Below are positions 1 through 14,084 of a DNA stretch of 64,000 nucleotides, in pieces (within the stretch, counting starts at the first letter, position 1; each line of letters begins with the position of its first letter). The position numbers and the translations under genes were made by a program. Source of the DNA: Cruorifilaria tuberocauda (Eukaryota; Nematoda; Chromadorea; Rhabditida; Onchocercidae); assembly GCA_013365365.1 (NCBI GenBank), contig JABVXU010000014.1, positions 310,001-374,000 of the forward strand, written 5' to 3'. A model generated the notes under the pieces. It did no database searches. It had not been told where the DNA came from and saw nothing but the letters and a program-made list of their open reading frames with translations.

Positions 1-2128
1 CGTTCCAAATTTATACAGTAAAAAACAATAAACTTCTCATAAAACGAAAGTACAGAAAGAAAAAAGGAAGAAAATGAAATAGCAACAATAATCTGACAGT
101 ACCTCTCCTGTACTTACTTCTCCCGCTGTGTACAGTAAAGCAATTGCTTTTTCTTTCCATAAACGATTAAATGCAATCGAAAGAACAGGAAAAATTCAGT
201 TAGCATTAAAATTAATTTCTTATTGTATTAAATTAACAACCATTGAGGAATTATTCAAGCTGAGAACTGACTGTATGCTTTGGTATAAGTATATATTTTT
301 CTTTAAAGTTTAAATTTCAAGGTTTTATTGGGATTTGAATTCAGACGTGGAAAACAGTTCTAAATTTAAGTGTGACTTATAAATTAATCAAATTTATCAT
401 CAAAACATTTTAAATTAAAATTTTTTACCTGGAAGATTAACTTATGGAATAAAGTTAAACGATCAGGAAACCGATAATTTGTTCTTCTAACTTTGCACTA
501 ATTTTGCATATTCCTTCTTTCTCTTCCTTCCAAATCTTTTTTTCGTTTTACATTGATTGATACAGTTTGACAATATTTTCGATGAATCATCTCGAAAAAA
601 CAATGAATGAAGATAGATTTGGTGTTGTGAAGTGAAATCCATCGTTAACCTCTCCTTCCGTCTGTATTACGACAGAAAACTCGATATTACTTGATAACTT
701 TGATAACGGTGATATCGATCTTGAAATTTTTCAATTCGTAACGAAATATTTCTTTCGAATTTTGATGTTAATTTCAATTTATACTGGCAAATTTCATAAA
801 ATGTTCAAGGAAAGAGACTTTTTTTCTAGCAAAAGAATGAATCTAATCTAATCAAGCAAAATTTTCCAATAACCAAAATATTTTGTGGATTATGATAAAA
901 TTAATTGACCTTTTTACCTAATGGCACATTTTCGGGAGGTCTAGTTTTTTTCATTCATTTCTGCTTAACTGAAAAATGATCTTTTTAAATTTAATTTTTT
1001 TTGGTCTAAAAAACTTTTTTTATGAAAAGGATTTCGATGAGTTATTACGTGCAATAAGTGCAGTTCAACTAGTTTTTTTTTCCCGTCGATAATTTTGTAA
1101 AACTTTTTAAAAAATTTTTGACATTTTTTCTTAACTTTTTCTATCTTTGCTCCTCCATTAGGACAATGTCATCAAAAATACAATCAAATAAAAACTAAAC
1201 GAATTGGTACACACTCATTCACCACTCAAACCCAAAATACATATAGTATATTTTATATTATATATTGTAGGAAGAAAACAGAAGCATTTAATGGATGCTA
1301 ACTAAAAAAAGCTGATGGCTTATCCACCGTATCGCTTTTTTCTTGCAAGAAAAAGCGAACGTAAAAGTCGTAAAAAGCTTCTCGGGCTCATAAAACCAGT
1401 AGAAATTTATGAAATTATTTTTTAAACCATTTTCTTTTCAAACTGATTTTTTCAATCTGAAAACTTTGCTTCTTTGTAAATTTCAGATTTTATTTTTTAG
1501 CAAATCAGCGATCGAATGGAAGGAACAGCATGAAACGAAGATTTCAGTGCATACTTAAATAGATGACAAATTGTGAAGCAGTGCTTATTCTCTGACCTTT
1601 CAATCTAAATTTCGAATTATTCTTTTGAACTTTTAAAATATTTTAGAAGAATGCTGTGAGAATTCGGTATGATGAGGATTTGTTGGAATTTAAAAGAAAT
1701 TTTTGGGCTAAGGAATTATGATTGATCGAAGAGATAGAGATTTCAATTTTTTCTCGTGTTTTTCGAACATGTATGGGTGACAGTTCAAAACTGTCAAATT
1801 TCCCGTATTCATAAAAATTATTGAACGGGATAGCTGATTTTTTTCTCGTAGTATTGTACGATTTAAAAGATGCTAATGCTTGAAGTTTCCTGATGGCAAA
1901 AAAGATCCTATAAATACTTAACGACTTATTATTTGGTAATAGGACTTGAATTCTTCTCATAGTTTTGTAATAAAGCAATGGATGAGAAACATCCTGTAAT
2001 TGCTATGAAGTTAACAATATCAGTATCAGAAGCTAACTGCTGTATTATATTATCTATTCTGATGAAAACCCCTCTCATTTTTCAATTAAATCGTAAAATC
2101 GAAAACGTCTCACCGATTTAAAATACCT

Positions 2129-2183
2129 TCTCCCTCCCTCCCTCTCTCTCTCTCTCTCTCTCTCTTTCTCCTTCTCTTTCTCC
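2129..2183. repeat. (CT)n pyrimidine tract
   Basis: Near-continuous CT/CCCT run on the plus strand, giving an artefactual Glu/Arg-rich open frame on the minus strand. Confidence 0.9.
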
Positions 2184-4506
2184 ATTTGTTTCAAAACGGT
2201 CCAGGCACAAAAAAAGAGAGGCCGCCACCCAAAGTTAAAAATGATAAATAGCGATGTTTGTTTCAAGGCTTTTCCAAAAAAAAGGAGAAAATAAAATAAA
2301 ATGTTTTTTTCCACAACTTCAACACTGAAATATCATCTCCACGTTGAAATAGATAAATAAGAGAGGAGGAAATGAATTGTATCGTTGATTCTTCTTAGCT
2401 TCTCCTTCCGCTAATTCTTCATCAACACAACACCACAACAGCCAGGAGACTGTGGCATATTTTTAAGAATTTTGAAGGGAAAGAAAAATGAATTTTCAAA
2501 AATTTCACTGAAGTTAAATCTCATAATTAATGAGTGCAAAATCATTATTTCACTTCATTTCTGAAAATGTTAAAGCTCGCTTTAGGTTTCTGTACTCGTC
2601 CTTACTTCCTTCCAGCATACGTTTAATGTGAAAGTAAATTTCGCCGATTGTTTTTTTTCCGCCGAGAAAATGAAAAACTTTTGCTTCATTTTGTTGCAAA
2701 AATTTTTTTGTTTTTCTTCTTTCTCTTGCATGAAAAACATTAGCAAAGAAAGAAAGAAAGAAAGAGAAATTAAATGCCTTTTTCTCTCTTCCAACAATTT
2801 TATTGTAAATTAAATGAAGTGAATAAAATTAGAAAGAGGAGAGAAAGGAGAAAAATTAGAAATGCTTTCGCTATTATTTCAAAGATAATAGCTTTTTTCT
2901 AAGATCGAAATGGAAAAGAAAGAATTCTCAGAGCTAAAATATTTAATTATTACATTGACAGTGATATCAACTACACGTCGTAAGCTTAATCCTTATCATC
3001 GATCATTGGGATGAACTACTTTAAAGGATGATGTATCATTGACATTCACTCATTAAACTATCGATGACTGACCTTTGGCAGTTCATTCAATACAAACAAA
3101 CTTCCTGTACACAAACAATCTGCTCCAATCTTATATAAAATATATTGAAGGAAAAGAGAATTCATTCTCATCTCAATCACTGATCAATTGATTTTTTGTG
3201 ATATTTTTAATGAGAATTTAATAAATAAATAAGTTATAGACAAAATGAATTGGAAAACGATAAGGAAGAGAATGAAAGAAAGAAAGATTGAAGAATGTTG
3301 TAGAAATTATGAGAGAGAAGAATGAACAAAAAGAATTAATTGAAATTTTAAAGAAAAAAGCGTAAATTAGCCATTAGAAGTTTTCCCTTAGAAAGAAGAG
3401 AGAATTGCGCGATTGTCTTGCTGTAATAATATGGAATGGATTAGCAATAAGGCAGATGGCTCAATTCTCTCTTCTCTTCAGATTTTTAAAATGCTTTTAA
3501 CCATTTTATTTAAATGATCTGAGGATGAACATTTGGCACCTCCATGATATGCATATGTGCATCTTGATTTGATCAATTCAACAATTCGGCATGTCTCATT
3601 GAATCGTCATCTGAGAATTCTTATTTGTCCTCCTTTGGAAAGCAACATACCGAACATACTCATGTTTTTACGACAACAATTAAACAATTTGGATGATGAC
3701 TCATAGATTAATTGCATTAATTAGCTCTTGTCATTCTCGAGAAAGAGCAAGAAGACACGTGGAAGATTGGTGCTTGAATAGCTTACGGATATTGAGTCAT
3801 GAAAATTTCCCCAAAAATAGTTGAGAAAAAGGAGAGAAGCTAATAGAGTATATTCAAATAAATTAGAATAAATTGAAATATTTGTTATGAAATTTTTTTA
3901 ATGCATAAACTGAATCCATCTGAAAAAAGACAATTCTTATAATTAATATTTGATTATGCTACTTCAGACTTTTCTAATTAATACTCTGTGATAGCTCTTT
4001 TTATCACTGCTCATTATTCACAACTCATTATCAGTAGAGAATAGTGCAATGAAATGATAGTCTTTCAAAGTGCAGGATAAAAATTGCAGACTATCACAAT
4101 TGATGAATGATTAGATGGAAGAATTTCTTTTTTAATTTAAATTTCTAAAATTCTATTTCGTTCATTTGCATTATTAACAAATCCTTCGCTCATTTTTGCT
4201 GTTCAGGAAGAAAGCAGAAAGTCTAGTCAGTTTCCATTTCTATTCAGGAAACATTCTTCTTTCCTGATTAGAGATAGTGAAACTTGATCTTTTACAATAC
4301 TCATTCAAATGGTAGCAATTTCCGTTTTTCCGGACAATGCTCATTTCATCGAAGTTGCTTTGAAATGATTGTTGGTCGTTTTGCTTCGCATTCTTTACTA
4401 TTTATTGTTATCTTTTTAACTTATCCCTCAATCTTTCCGTTCCATATTTTATTCCTTTCATCTATCATTTAATCAATTCATTTCATCGCTACGATTTTCT
4501 CCTTAC

Positions 4507-4562
4507 CCTTCCCTCTCTCTCTCCCTTTCTCTTTCTTCCTCTCTCCCTTCCTTTTTCTCTTT
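4507..4562. repeat. CT-rich pyrimidine tract
   Basis: Interrupted CT/CCTT run, all pyrimidine with very few exceptions. Confidence 0.85.
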
Positions 4563-4923
4563 GTCTTTTTTGGGTTTATAACATATTTACAGATAATTTT
4601 TTTAATCAACAGAAAATAAAGTCCTTTTTTGTTTTCTTCAAAGTGTCTAGAAAGTATTCTCTTTTTTATTTTCTCAATAACAGGAAGATGAAATGAAGTT
4701 TAATGATGTTACGGTAGGTTCTTCAAGAAAGACAGAAAATAATCGTGAAACAGAGATGACGAAAATAACTGTTAATTATAATAGTTATAATTATAATAGT
4801 GAAGAGAGAAGAGATAAGAAAAGAATAAAACAAAGTTGTTGGAAATACATTACCAGAGCAATAAAGAGAGAGTATAACAGAATATTAATTTAAGCTTCTC
4901 AGTACGAATGCCATGTATCAGTC

Positions 4924-4953
4924 GTGTGTGTATGTGTGTGTGTGTGTGTGTGT
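4924..4953. repeat. (TG)n microsatellite
   Basis: About 14 TG units with one TA interruption. Confidence 0.9.
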
Positions 4954-5224
4954 ATTGAATGCAAATGAATTATGGAATATACTTAATATTGCAAAGTGAA
5001 AGTAAGTGGAAGTCCATCAGTAAAATAGCTTTTCACCGACTTAGGTGTACATATGTACAAATGAATTGAAGAGTAAGTTGTGGTGGAAAGAAGTGGTCGT
5101 CATCGTCAACATCATTATCATCATTATCATCATCTAAATTGAGTTTGTCTAGAAGGCTTATTTAAAGAAGCAAGCTTGGCCATTTGGTTGAAATTCATTC
5201 CCATAAGCATTCTTCACCATATTT

Positions 5225-5282
5225 CTTTTTTCTCTCCCTCTCTCTCTCCCTTTCCCTCTCTCTCCTTTTCTCTCTCTCCCTC
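5225..5282. repeat. CT-rich pyrimidine tract
   Basis: Interrupted CT/CCCT run; the overlapping open frames on both strands here come from the repeat. Confidence 0.85.
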
Positions 5283-5390
5283 TATACGAATATATATCCT
5301 CAAGCAAAAATTCATTTATTGGATCTTCATATTTCATAATGAACCAAAATTTCATCTCATTAGCTCTACTTCAATATTCACTTTATCCCA

Positions 5391-5396
5391 CTCACT

Positions 5397-5437
<41 letters not shown>
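5391..5437. repeat. (CT)n microsatellite
   Basis: Almost pure CT run of about 17 units, preceded by TTTCT. Confidence 0.9.
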
Positions 5438-5439
<2 letters not shown>

Positions 5440-7608
5440 CCAGCAATCTGTAAATTGTATGAAATAAAATAACACAAAAAAAGTGCATTAAATGAATTGT
5501 TCTTTTCTTAGAAGTAAAGTTATTTGAAATGATTTTAGTATATATTTGAAATTGTTCTCCAATTTATAATATAACATATTCCAGATATAATATCAACAAT
5601 TTTTTGTTGAAATACAAATTAGATTGAAAATGTTTTCAGTTGAGTCCCTACGATAAGAATTGGTAATGATTACTTACAGTAATTGTAAACTGCATAATTA
5701 ATTGCTTGAGGGAATGATAAAAGTAATAATGTTGACAATATAAATTTAGTATAAAATTCATTTACGGTATAATTTAGTTGCTTATTGGAGAAAAGAAGAG
5801 AATATTTAATTTAATTTGTTGTTATCAAATTGCAGTAACATTCATTCTCTGCAAGTTCCGATCGTTAAGAATTTCTAACTCTCTCCTTACCCTTTCGCTA
5901 GTACTTAAAGTTATTTATCCATGTTATACTTATCAATCATCATCATAATCATTACTACCATTATCATCATCATTAATATCATTATCATAATGGAAGCAAA
6001 CGACATTTCATTGGATTAGACATGACGGAACGCTTCACAACCAATCAACTGAATCAGCTCGTCAAATTATGAATTGGTTGGACGAACGAATTGCTACCCT
6101 CAAAGTTATTATCGTATTCCGTCATATCCGCTCCGCTCATAAGGCTTTTCCAATGACACACCGTATCTTCAAATCAAATCAACACTTCACTTATTAAAGC
6201 AACAGGGTCAGTTAGTAAGGTCAATTTAATTTAACCCTGTGTTTCTATTATATGGATAGCTGTTTATTACAACAATAAGAACAGAATCACAATAAAGTAT
6301 TAATAGTAATTGAGATAAAGCGAATGGTTCGATCAAAATAAAGTGAGATGTGATTAGTTGATCACAATGATACTATCACTTTAACAATATCTGATAAGAT
6401 TATCTTTTTCTCTCCTTGTTCGATATTTTATGATGGTAGAAATGATGGATTGAAGAAATCGGGCGAGAGAGAATTTAACCATGGAGAAATCGGTAAAGAG
6501 AATTGAACTTGAAAACAGAGAAATCCATAAAGAGATTTGAAGTACAAAATGTTCCGTTCCATCCATTACTTGTTATCAAATTTACACGTTTATAGTAACC
6601 TGATTTTCGCGATGATAAGTTAGAAAAAGCTTTTCTTTCGTAAATCATTTTGAAGAATTTACCAGCAGAATTTACCTAAGACCATCAAGTGAGCCATTAT
6701 GATACAAAAACGACTAGGTAATCGTTAGATTATCAGTTTTCCTCATCATCTGATAAATTTCATGCATATGTATAGGTAAAGAATACGGTATTGTTCAACA
6801 ATAAGTCGTTCTTAAGCCTATAAACATACATGCATTAAACTAAGCAAGCTAATTTTTGCTATGCTTACGGTAACATTAAATTATAGTTTCTGTAAATATT
6901 ATTAATTTATAAAGAAACAGTTTCCAACAGCTACTGATTGCTTCATCCTTGTCCCTTTCCTTGCTTTCTCTTTCGGATAAATGAATAAGTCAGTCTGTTG
7001 GTATTTTGAGATTCATTCATTCATGAGATTATCAGTTCACTGAAATGATCACAAAGGCCTTTCTTTATCTAATGAAGAAAGCAATATCCCTTGAATTTAA
7101 TGGCATACAACTACTATTCTCAAATCCATATCGGTCAACAATAATGAAATTTGATGATGTCTATCTCATGCTTTTCCTCACTTTTCTCGACTAGTCGATT
7201 CAATTAGGTATAGACCTTTTAGTTTTCACATTAAAATACGAAAGAAACAAAGAAATCGGACAAGAATAAGAGCAAAGCTAAATTTAGTCAAACAGAGAGA
7301 AATATAGAAAGAGAAGAAATAAAGATATATAAAACGTCATAATGCAATAAAAAGAATTATTGTTTACATTATTTCAAATTATCATTATTGCTAATCTCTG
7401 TTATTAATTCTATTATCATTCTTACTTAATAACAATAAATAAGGATCATTATTATTAACATTATTGTAATCTATTGTATTGCTCAATGTAAAATTCAATG
7501 ATACAGAAGCAATTTGAAGTAATATTTGTCCATATGAATATGTATGTAAGAAAAAGTTTTTGGAAAGATAAAAAATTCGAGAATATATAATCTTGAGAAT
7601 ATATAATT

Positions 7609-7628
7609 AATTAATTTTAAAATTAATT
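7609..7628. repeat. 20-bp perfect palindrome
   Basis: aattaatttt followed directly by its complement, with no loop. It follows a short direct duplication of gagaatatataat. Confidence 0.85.
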
Positions 7629-10600
7629 GGAATCCAAATTTTAAGAGTATGAATATGATAGGGAACAAATCCGTTCACTAAATTGTTTACCTTTGCTTTC
7701 GAATTTTATTTGAATTTGAGGAATTCAATAGAATATTAATCAAATCGATATTTTCAAACAAATCGAAGATGTATTAGCCTTGAACAACATCTTTAAGCAC
7801 AATACTGATTACACTCATCAATTACTTTACACATATCCAGAGTAATTTAATTATCCCTCATTTTCTCTTTAAATAATGAATTAATGTTCTAACTCTAATT
7901 ATAAATTAATTCCAAATCGATAACAGCCAGGAAGATAAGGGATGTTGTTGACTGGTACTGACAACGATTATGAGAATAACAGTGATAATGATAAAGGTGA
8001 TATTACTGATAGGATGGCTAATAATGCTATAATTAAAACAAGCTATTATTATTGTATTGATGCAACTAATGAGAGGATAAGATTCAACGGACAACGGCCA
8101 TAATGATTGCTGCGTTGGGATTTTGATAGCAGATAATGGTGATAAGAATGATTACTGCAAATAATTAAGATTATTTTAAATTTGAAAGACTTTTATTCCC
8201 TCTTCAAATTTCTCTTTGTTTTTCAACAATCGATCTCTAAATAAGCAATTAACTTCTCTCTTTCTCTTTCCTCCTTATTATTCTGAATTAATGTCCACAA
8301 CAAGGGTAATTGTAGCAATTGGTTCGGTTCCATGAATGGTCATTTATGTCATCAAAGCTGACATACAAATAGTTATTAAAATAAAAAGTAAACAGATGTA
8401 ACACAATTTAATTAAAGTACAATAATAAATATGCAATTAGCGCACAATTATACGTACGCAAATTATCTATGAACTCATTAGGAATTAGTCATCTGATATT
8501 AATTTACTTTGAAGAGATGATGTTTAAGTTTGCATCGTATTTCAATTACTGGAAACCTATATTTCTTTTTTCGTCTACTTCTTAACTGACTTTTATATAA
8601 TTTAATTTTGCTCCTTTATTTGAATACACTCTGACCTGTTCATCTTAAATTATCATGTCCTTAGTTGCTTATTTATTGTAATCTTTCAGTGATAATAAGT
8701 TACTTCATTATTTGGAAACTTCTAATTTCAATTACTTTCATGTTAATTCGATCACCTTAATTATTTTATTCACTTTCATATTTCCATTAAGCGACCGTTT
8801 ACGCTAAAAAAGAAAAATATTTACATCACTCATCTACACACATGTTGTTTAATTACTTTACTTTTTAATCCTTGAATTACATTGATCATTTCCCTCTTTT
8901 ATGAGTGATTATCACTTAGCTTCAAGGTTTTCTTTTCCTTTAATTTTCTTGAAAAAGAAAATTTTTCAAATTTCAAAATTCGATATGTAACATTTATCAA
9001 TACGGGATCGTTCTATCTGTCTCAATCGTCGTAACACGTCAAGACTTGCATAAAGCATTTTCATGGTTGATTGATTACTTACTATCATTACTAAATGGTT
9101 TATACAGCAGGTAACACTGTATAGCTCAGGTGCTCAGGTGCCGTTACGTTAGATCATTTTATGATAACAATCTTTCAATTTCCCCTACTTATCACTCCCT
9201 CTTCCCTCCTAAGAGAAGAAAAAATGTGCAAAAAAATTGTGCAAAATTTTGTACTACACGATAAATTGCTGATTACTTCAACAGATAGCGAAAATTTTGA
9301 TTTTGAAAATTTGAAAAACTATTAGTTAATATAATACATTACATAGACATTTATGAATCATCGCATACTGAATTCATTTTGAAATTAAATTGCTTTTAAT
9401 TTATTGAAATAATTTGAATTATTATCCAATGACGTAATACCAAACATTTAGAAAAAAATGTTGACATTTCATTTTTCATTTCAGCAAATTGTGGCACGCA
9501 GTGTTTTAACTTACGGCACTTTATTATTAAAGGAAGGATTTTGTGGTAATAGAAGTAACCTGTTTAATTTATGATTTTATTACTTCAATGATAGGCCGGA
9601 TAACCATCGAAAGTAAAAACTCATAACATTTACCTACACCTCTGATTTAGATTTTTTAATGAATTGCAAGTATTTCAAAGTATCTTCAGCAAAATGAATT
9701 AGATCCAATTCGGATTCTAAAAAATTTCTTCCCGTTCTTTTCTGATTATACTGTATTATTTCATGATAGATGATATGGCCTCTATTTATGAATTTTCTGT
9801 AGAACTGGAAATATAAAGATAACATGAAATGATAAATTAAGAACAAAACTCTTCTCCCACCTTCTTATCAAAAGACTAAAAGTCAACAATAATTGACGTC
9901 TCTCGCGCAATCTTTTTCATAAAGAAAATTCTTAACATAAAAATGCTATAAACGTGAATTCTTGCTATCATCGCCACATTTATCACAAACGATTTGTTGC
10001 AAAATATTTCAATCAATTTGCATAATTTCAATGATAATGAGAATTCATTTGATAATCCAAAATTAAATGAAAGGAAATCAATTAATTAAAATACACGTTA
10101 AATGTGAATATAGAATAATTTAGATGTAAACATTATAACAATATTATATGTTTACGATTTATTTTATTTAACCCTATAAATGATAATTCTTAATATTCCT
10201 TCGTTATTAATTCTGAAGTTTAGACTGACATCATTTTCCTAATTTTCAAAAGTTGAAATTCATGATATAATCGGTTGTTCTTGCTATGCTTCCAGAATAT
10301 TTTAACATTTATCAAGTGAAGAGAAATTTTAATAGTAATTAAAAATTGCTTGATTAAAATTAAAATGCACAAGTTTTTGTAGGCAAAACCCATCAAAGGA
10401 ACAATTAAAAATTGCTGTAAAAATTGTTCCGTTGGCCTTGAAACATTTGATGATGGAGTAATAATTCTTGCGTTAAAATAATGTGTTGTTTGCGAAATGA
10501 ACCATTGAAAAATAAAATGTACCCAAACTAATCTCGACACAATGCTCATTCTCGAACTGTCACCAATGGAATTTTCTTCTCTAAGCAGTCAACTTTCTGA

Positions 10601-13600
10601 ATACATGCAATTTACCAAAAAATTGCAAAAGTTCGACATGAAAGTAGTAATGAAATGATATGAATCGTTTCAATAAATTTTAAAGCTCAATGAAAAGCAT
10701 TGCAACCGTAACTGATCATTATAAAATTGTCAAAAGGTCATTGACAGATTGAAAAATGTAATTGATTTGAAATGAAGAGATAGACATATTCGATCAGAAG
10801 CAGTTCTTTTAATTACTGTGAGACCAACTTTTACAGTAACGATTGCATGTTAATTGGAATTTCATTTTAGAATTTAGGAAGGAAATGAAAAAAGGCTTTC
10901 GTTTATGACATTTCTTGACAACAAGCAAAAATAACTCATTTCTTTTTTGTACTTTTTCTCTATTCCAGAGACGTTTTATCATCAAAATTTCAATAAAAAC
11001 TTGACTTATCAATAATGATCGCATTAATGATAAGTCATTTTGTGGCAGAATTCGACTTTTTTTTCCTTTTGTATTTTGTAACTCTTTTTCTCTTTTCCTC
11101 TTAATCAACAGCACATCACTTTCAATCTGATAGGCATTCTGATACGAAGAGATTTATCACAGTATCATTAAGCTGATCAGCTTAGTCTAAAATCTTGAAA
11201 TTTGGGAAAGGAAACAAATACAACACTGAAAAAATCTCTTAAATTGTTAAAATGTTGCTAACTGTCATAGATTTGAAACAAAATTTAACTATAAATTTGA
11301 AATTTATTATAACAAATGATTTGACAAATTTTCCCACCGAAAATTTATCTGAAACTTACAAAAATAAAAAAAATTAAGCAATCTCTGAAAATATTCTTCT
11401 TTTGTATCAGAAAAATGAATTCAGCGAAAGGTGAAGACTGTAAACAGTAACTTAATGGTTCGAAAAAACTTTTATTAGATAAATTTTTTCTTATTTTTAG
11501 AAAGCAAAATTAGTTGATGTTACTATAATAAATTCTATCGATGATAACAGAATTGGAAAAGAATAGAACAGCCGTCCTTTAACCTTTTCTTTAGATTACG
11601 TCAACTTCAGATGTTTGATCGGTCCTTTCCCTCTCCCTGAGTACTTCAAAGATTATTTCTATGTGAGAGAAAGAAACAGTTTGCGATTTTCAGGCTAATT
11701 TTGGGTAGACAATTTATTTTTCCGTTAACTTTCTTCATTCATCTTCGTTTCCAGCAAGAAATGAAATTTCGACATGAATAAATCAATTTCTCGAGTAAAA
11801 TTTATCGATCGACAATACTGTACAACGTGATATGAGAAACGCCCGTGTGTAAACCACTTCCGAATCTCAGTTTTTGACTTCTTTTTTCTGCTTCATATGA
11901 AATTCAATCATACAAAATTTTCGTTTCCATCGTTTCCATCATGATCGATCATACTGTTGTCAGTTTATTCGTAGTTAAGTTTTCCATCTTCATCATTATC
12001 AATATGCGTATACTCACAATCCGAAATCACATAAAAATTTAATAACTGCTCATGGACCGGTTATTTTATTCGTGCCGATTGTAAACTGGCTTTTGATGCA
12101 ATAATGGTAATGAAGATTGTATGATGAAAGATAATCGATTGATCGATGAGCAGCCTCATAAGGAAATCTGTTTGTTTTGCCTCGTTAGGAAATCTGTTTT
12201 GTTGCCTTCAAAATTGCCGGATTATTTTTAAATACACTTTTGATGCATTTCTTAAAAAACTTCAATTCGGTTTACCTAAAAGAAACGGACACTTCTTCCA
12301 ATGTATTTTTTTAAGCAAAATATCTAATGTTGTCCGCATAACTGATACAGTTGACAATTAAATTCTCATTATAAGCTCGGCGACACTGCTGCATCTGTCA
12401 GAGAAGATAATAATGACGAATACGACGATGCTGACATTGTTGCTATCAGGATTATTGATGAGGATAGTGATTCTGATGCTGACCATATGGATCGTGATGT
12501 TGATGATTAATCATAATAATGACAGTGAGAAAATCATAATAAAAAAATTAAATGAGGTGATAGTAATGATGAAAACAAGAACAAGATCTTTATCGGTTTT
12601 TAAATTTTAATGGTTTCGATGAATGCCTTTGATGAAATTTTATATCACTAAGAGAAAGTCTTTACTAAACTCGTTTAAGATATACATTGGACGATGAGAT
12701 ATAGTAATGATTAAATGCTTTCATTATCAGCAGGAAATACCACTGTTCACTTCTTATCACTGCTAGAAAAAACTGATTAAAAGGGATCTATTAAATATTG
12801 TAAAATGCTATGAGAGAAGAATAAAGCTTATGCTTAGAGCAGAAAATTAATTATTAATAAGAAGAGATGAAAGTCGCCTCATTCTCAATCATTCAAAGAA
12901 TTAAATTAAGAATGACGATCGAGTTTCAAGCTGCCGCTTACAGAGATAAAAGCTAACACTAAATAATGAACTTTATGACTGAACACAAAAATGAAAACAG
13001 CCAGGAAAATCAAGGAAGAATAAAATAGAATCAAGTGAAATAAAATGAAGTATGGAAATTATTGCGAAAGGCTACAAATATAAAAGTTATTTCATTCTTA
13101 TCACATGAAGATAAAGCATCATATTAGAGAGATCATCAGTTAATAGGAAAACTGACAAATCAAATAGCCTAAGGAAAAGAGATCGTTAAATGAATGAAAA
13201 GGTAGAAGATATAGATCGGATCGATCAGGGAACCTTTTTTCAAAGATTGTTAGACGAGATAATCGCTTAGCCAGACCGCCTATTCGGCATACATTTTCAA
13301 ATCTTTTAAATGTTCAAACTTCGATATATACATGAAAAGATGGACACAATATGGATCAGATTATTTAGGAAATATATCTTTAGTGATAGCAGTAATGTAC
13401 TTACAGTTGAAATTTCATACCAAAAATCTCGAATTTTAGTTGAGTCTCTTTTATCACTAACCTTAACTTTTATTTTGATAAGGAGAAATGTGCAACTAAA
13501 GTTGAATAAGTTTTAAGCTTTCTATTCTTTCAAATCTTACTGCTTGCTTGCTCATTTTTAATTTGTATGAGAAGATTTCATGAGAGTGAGGGAAAAAGAA

Positions 13601-13997
13601 AGGAAAAATAAAATTATCGGATAAGAGGATCGGGCAGCTGACAAAATTAAGAGAATGCTTCGTTTCTCTTTATTTTTTCCGTCTTTCTCTGTGCACGAAA
13701 ATAGAGAGAGTGAAGAGAGGGAAATTCCTTGCCGTATTCTCAATACACAGAAACGTATCGGAACGCTTTTCTCGGGAAAAAACCGCAAAAAATGATTTGA
13801 AATCTAAGCACTATTTTAGAAATGAGATATTATCCGTCTCGTAGCTTCAACCTACTCATCACGTCACGTTCCAATATCCGGTCCGGTATGAATGAAATCA
13901 TACTGTGATCATAAATAAATGCTTCACTATGTTCACTGTCACGTTGGAAACTTGATCATGATGAATTTGATGATGGATTCATAGCACTGAAAAGCCC

Positions 13998-14084
13998 CTT
14001 GCATGCATATACCACATGAATGCATGCATAGCGTGCATGTATGTATGTGTGTGTGTGTGCATGTGTGTATGTGTGTATATGTGT
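13998..14084. repeat. TGCATG-rich segment leading into (TG)n
   Basis: Two copies of tgcatgcat, further gcatg-containing copies, then TATG and TG dinucleotides. See findings for a possible RBFOX-type reading. Confidence 0.75.

Noticed and set aside
100..145. Possible 8-base minus-strand microexon between tgtacacag and GTAAGTA
   Set aside because: Too short to support without transcript data; the signals can occur by chance.
10220..10549. ATG-started 109-codon minus frame with a hydrophobic N-terminus
   Set aside because: No homology recognised, no consensus donor inside it to link it to the exon-like segment at 9.64 kb, and a composition typical of chance frames in A+T-rich DNA.
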